A stretch of 64,000 bases of DNA. Source: Candidatus Cloacimonadota bacterium. Its GTDB lineage: Bacteria > Cloacimonadota > Cloacimonadia > Cloacimonadales > Cloacimonadaceae. The notes below the pieces were generated by a model. That model had not been told where the DNA came from, made no database searches, and saw nothing but the letters and a program-made list of their open reading frames with translations. How positions within the stretch are numbered: position 1 is the first letter of the stretch; the number at the start of each line of letters is the position of its first letter. A program made the position numbers and the translations under genes. Below, piece by piece: positions 62,969 through 64,000 of the stretch. The stretch covers positions 1 through 64,000 of the forward strand of contig JAHDQK010000033.1 in NCBI GenBank assembly GCA_018433885.1, given 5' to 3'.

Positions 62969-64000
62969 TTAGCTGATGGCTTTGAATTTGCAGGTGGCGA
63001 TGCAAGCTCCGCATTTGATGCAGATCATGGGATCAATCGTGTGCGCTTGTTTTACGTCGCCGGAGATGGCGCCTACAGGACACACTCTCTTACAAAGGGT
63101 GCACCCGCGGCAAAGCTCCGGATTTATACTGATGGGGGATAGGGCTTTACAGGTCTTGGTGGGGCAGAACTTCGCTTTCACATGAGCCTCATATTCATCC
63201 GAGAAATAGCGCATTGTGGATAGAACCGGGTTGGGGGCGGATTTTCCAAGCCCACACAGAGAGGTTATCTTTACCGCCTCTCCGGCTTCTTTAAGGAGTT
63301 CCAGACTCTCTTCCGTAGCCTCGCCTAAAGTGATGTCTTCCAAAATCTCCAGCATTTGGCGGGTACCTTCGCGGCAGGGAACGCATTTACCGCAAGATTC
63401 ATGCTGAGTGAAGGTCATAAAATAACGTGCAGTTTCCACCATGCAGGTGCTGTCGTTCATCACCACCATTCCACCGGAACCTACCATAGCGCCAATGGAA
63501 CCCAGAGAATCAAAATCGAGCGGCAGATCGAGGTGTTCGCGGGTAAGGCATCCACCACTGGGGCCACCAATCTGAACTGCCTTGAAAGCATCGTTGTTGA
63601 TCTTGCCATCTTTATCCAACACTCCACCTCCGATCTCGAAAACGATCTCGCGGATGGTAGTGCCAAAGGGTACTTCTATCAAGCCGGTATTGGCTACGTT
63701 TCCGGTGAGGGCAAAAGTCTTGGTTCCGGGCGATTTCTCGGTACCTACTTTACGATATTCCGCGGGTCCTTGTCGCATTACAACAGGTACCAGAGCCAGT
63801 GTTTCCACGTTGTTGATCACGGTGGGTTTGCCAAAAAGACCTTTCTGGGCAGGGAAAGGTGGTTTCGGAGTAGGCATACCCCGTTTGCCTTCGATCGATG
63901 CCAAAAGCGCGGTTTCTTCTCCGCAAACGAAGGCGCCAGCGCCTTCCATAACGTTGATGCGGAAGCTCTTGCCAGTGCCAAATACATCGTCGCCGAGTAT
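62969..64000 (-). CDS. NADH-binding subunit of bifurcating hydrogenase (HydB/HndC, NuoF-like), partial
   Basis: Carboxy-terminal 343 residues; the gene continues beyond the window, so no start is given. GAGAFVCGEETALLASIEG and FPAQKGLFGKPTVINNVETLA (NADH/FMN site), SCGKCVPCREGTRQM ([4Fe-4S]) and a carboxy-terminal double cluster (CRGCTLCKRVCP, CIKCGACIATC). This added ferredoxin end distinguishes HydB/HndC from plain NuoF. It is 16 bases from hydA. A HydC/NuoE-like gene is expected just outside the window. Confidence 0.95.
   Translation of the reverse strand: MLGDDVFGTGKSFRINVMEGAGAFVCGEETALLASIEGKRGMPTPKPPFPAQKGLFGKPTVINNVETLALVPVVMRQGPAEYRKVGTEKSPGTKTFALTGNVANTGLIEVPFGTTIREIVFEIGGGVLDKDGKINNDAFKAVQIGGPSGGCLTREHLDLPLDFDSLGSIGAMVGSGGMVVMNDSTCMVETARYFMTFTQHESCGKCVPCREGTRQMLEILEDITLGEATEESLELLKEAGEAVKITSLCGLGKSAPNPVLSTMRYFSDEYEAHVKAKFCPTKTCKALSPISINPELCRGCTLCKRVCPVGAISGDVKQAHTIDPMICIKCGACIATCKFKAIS

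Noticed and set aside
1-64000. CRISPR arrays, insertion sequences, prophage genes, rRNA
   Set aside because: No regularly spaced direct repeats, transposase or integrase motifs, or rRNA-like sequence were seen on either strand.

Overview
The window looks like chromosomal DNA from an anaerobic, amino-acid-fermenting bacterium of the Fibrobacteres-Chlorobi-Bacteroidetes (FCB) group, most likely Cloacimonadota ('Candidatus Cloacimonas'-like). This is an inference from content. Pointers are PorV/PorQ-like outer-membrane barrels, a secreted protease with a type-A (Por/T9SS) sorting tail, FlgD-like carboxy-terminal modules, an electron-bifurcating [FeFe]-hydrogenase, IorAB, an SDR-type threonine dehydrogenase and a MutL-type mutase activator. 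No phage, IS, CRISPR or plasmid genes were seen. It reads as core chromosome with compact operons, many joined by 1-4 nt overlaps.

Plus-strand block, 1-23.1 kb. A possibly 5'-broken M28 peptidase is followed by an EnvC-like activator, a TsaC/Sua5 + tyrosine-phosphatase fusion, purL, a LiaF-like membrane protein and a patatin-POTRA-barrel protein. Then come a sugar-type ABC binding lipoprotein, tRNA-Leu(CAA), a PorV-like barrel, a 1056-aa M6 metalloprotease and three tandem 'PGxGQ' membrane proteins. The block continues with coaBC, an SDR, a DUF3108 protein, queA, birA and a TPR lipoprotein closed by a strong terminator.

23.1-23.9 kb is a long gene-free stretch. It holds copy A of a 96-bp inverted-repeat element and a cluster of GGGCGACACAA repeats.

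Minus-strand block, 23.9-32.0 kb: tdk-yggT-divIVA-pnp, a DksA-like gene, lspA, two exported proteins and a small membrane protein, preceded upstream by the iorAB operon. A lone plus-strand receiver protein (32.4 kb) separates this from a second minus-strand block, 32.8-48 kb. That block carries a glycosyltransferase, flippase, GHL10 hydrolase, xseA, nitroreductase, MutL-like ATPase, iron-sulfur aldo/keto reductase, uvrC, murJ, holB and a GNAT.

48-57 kb holds a flavin reductase (+), then on the minus strand a prepilin peptidase, an exported protein, an aminotransferase, asnS, a Gfo/Idh/MocA oxidoreductase, threonine dehydrogenase and uvrB. A small plus-strand unknown gene + ndk operon follows.

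57.8-64 kb (minus strand) is the most distinctive locus: nuoF/hydB-like subunit (cut by the window end), bifurcating hydrogenase hydA, a small [2Fe-2S] protein, a group-C sensory hydrogenase (HydS-type with PAS domain) and a SpoIIE/PP2C phosphatase. The last four are joined by 4-nt overlaps. It reads as a fermentative hydrogenase packed with its own H2/redox-sensing signalling pair.

The best candidate for something undescribed is the 96-bp element, present in three gap-free alignable copies (23.6, 38.1 and 54.8 kb), all intergenic and all ended by inverted repeats of the CCCCATT type.
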